A stretch of 64,000 bases of DNA from Larus michahellis. Lineage: Eukaryota > Chordata > Aves > Charadriiformes > Laridae. Shown piece by piece: positions 62,830 through 64,000 of the stretch. The stretch spans positions 72,834,727-72,898,726 of the forward strand of contig NC_133900.1 of assembly GCF_964199755.1 (NCBI RefSeq), in the 5' to 3' direction. The notes beneath the pieces were generated by a model. The model saw nothing but the letters and a program-made list of their open reading frames with translations, was not told where the DNA came from and did not search any database. The number at the start of each line of letters is the position of its first letter. Position 1 is the first letter of the stretch. A program made the translations under genes and the position numbers.

Positions 62830-63556
62830 GGAGCTGCTGGTGGACAATGGGTTGAGAGCAGCCCTGAGGAGAAGGGCTTGTGGGGGTGGGTGGAGGAAAA
62901 GTTGGACGTGACCCGTCAATGTCCGCTCGAAGTCCAGAAAGCCAACCCCATCCTGGGCTGCACCAGAAGCAGCGTGGGCAGCAGGACGAGGGAGGTGATT
63001 CTGCCCCTCTGCTCCGCTCTGGTGAGACCCCCACCTGGAGTACTGCGTCCAGCTCTGGGGCCCCCAAAATAAGAAGGACATGGATCTGTTGGAGCAAGTA
63101 CAGAGGAGGGCCGTGAAGATGATCAGAGGGCTGGAGCACCTCTCCTGTGAGGACAGGCTGAGAGACAGGCTGAGCAAGTTCAGCCTGGAGAAGAGGAGGC
63201 TCTGGGGAGACCTTATAGCTCCTTCCAGAACCTCAGTGGGCTACAGGAAAGATGGTGAGGGCCTTTTTATCAGGGAGTGTAATGATAGGACATGGGGTAA
63301 TGGTTTTGTACTGAAAGAGGGTAGATTTCGATTAGATAGCAGTAAGAAGTTTTTCACTATGAGGGTGGTGAGGCACTGGAACAGGTTGCCCAGAGAAGCT
63401 GTGGATGCCCCATCCCTGGAGGTGTTCAAGGCCAGGCTGGATGGGGCTTTGAGCAGCCCGGTCTAGTGGGAGGTGTCCCTGCCCAGGGCAGGGGGGTTGG
63501 AATTAGGTGATCTTTAAGGTCCCTTCTAACCTGAACCATTCAGTGATTCTATGATA
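62830..63556 (+). mobile_element. CR1 fragment beside GNPDA2 promoter (group A)
   Basis: Sense-strand CR1 with ORF2 end broken by a few shifts: SSPEEKGLWGWVEEKLDVTR, then [20 protein letters not shown] and [14 protein letters not shown] to the stop at 63466, then the 3' end CCATTCAGTGATTCTATGAT. Truncated 5' at about 62830, roughly 140 bases beyond the ETS site of the promoter. Confidence 0.94.
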
Positions 63557-64000
63557 GACTAAACTAGAGTAAGGCCTCTGCACGAGGCCTGTTTCTGGAG
63601 ACCCTGTTTATGGGAAGCGGGTGGCACACAGTTCTTAATGAGAAAAGCTCCACTTTGAATTAAGTATTTGCTTGAAGCAGCTACAAAAGAAGCTGTTTGT
63701 AGTTACTACAAAAAAATAAAAATAGGTAAAGCATCAACTTCCTTCTCTTTGCTTTAAAAACAGTCAAGTAATCTTATAGATGTAGCTGAGGTATAATCGA
63801 AACAGCTATTTTGTGATAGATTCTTGCTGATTGAGAAAGGGTTAATAGTCTTAAAGAGTGCTTCTTCAGAATTCAGTAGGGAAACTGAGGGGGGAAATTT
63901 AAAAGAGCAAGCTACATAATTCTAAATATGTGTGTACGCACATGCTGTAGGCTTCACTGAGGCCTTACTGTAATAGAAGACCAGGATAAATCTGGTTACT
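63557..64000. other. AT-rich flank
   Basis: No gene or repeat recognised up to the window end. Confidence 0.6.

Noticed and set aside
62337-63177. Long open frames on both strands around the GNPDA2 CpG island
   Set aside because: Composition artefacts of CpG-rich promoter DNA, the CCTG repeat and the adjacent CR1 copy.

Overview
This is vertebrate nuclear DNA and almost certainly avian. It is AT-rich, with interrupted genes, CpG-island promoters and many CR1 LINE fragments, the dominant retroelement of bird genomes. Sixteen CR1 pieces are visible, and the better preserved ones end in the typical ATTCTATG-like octamers. The gene order YIPF7 (minus), GUF1 (plus), GNPDA2 (minus) is, from memory, that of human chromosome 4p12. 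No bacterial, plasmid or phage features are present.

Layout. (1) 1-4.8 kb: three 5' coding exons of YIPF7 on the minus strand (residues 1-141 of a Yip1-family Golgi/ER membrane protein). The remaining exons lie beyond the left edge. (2) 4.8-28.9 kb: a gene-poor, AT-rich stretch, either intergenic or a long 5' intron of YIPF7. It holds recent and strongly decayed CR1 copies, simple repeats and a few unexplained open frames. (3) 28.9-50.8 kb: the complete GUF1 gene, 17 coding exons and 657 codons, encoding the mitochondrial LepA/EF4 translation GTPase. A CpG island with two GABP/NRF-2-like sites precedes it, and its introns carry CR1 copies and an antisense solo LTR. (4) 50.8-55 kb: the tail-to-tail gap between GUF1 and GNPDA2. 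(5) 55.5-62.7 kb: GNPDA2 on the minus strand, six coding exons and 275 codons, encoding glucosamine-6-phosphate deaminase 2. One intron has a GC-AG boundary, and a second CpG island lies at its 5' end. (6) 62.8-64 kb: a CR1 copy just upstream of the GNPDA2 promoter, then unremarkable AT-rich DNA.

The three genes do not form a pathway. YIPF7 belongs to early secretory membrane traffic, GUF1 to mitochondrial translation and GNPDA2 to amino-sugar catabolism. All 26 coding exon boundaries were placed by hand from splice sites, and reading phase is consistent across every junction. I found no convincing new biological system. The points most worth a second look are the GC-AG intron, a CR1 whose end falls on the branch-point region of YIPF7 exon 3, the antisense solo LTR in GUF1, the coding-like GC-rich frame at 62.1-62.3 kb, and the unexplained protein-like blocks in GUF1 intron 13.
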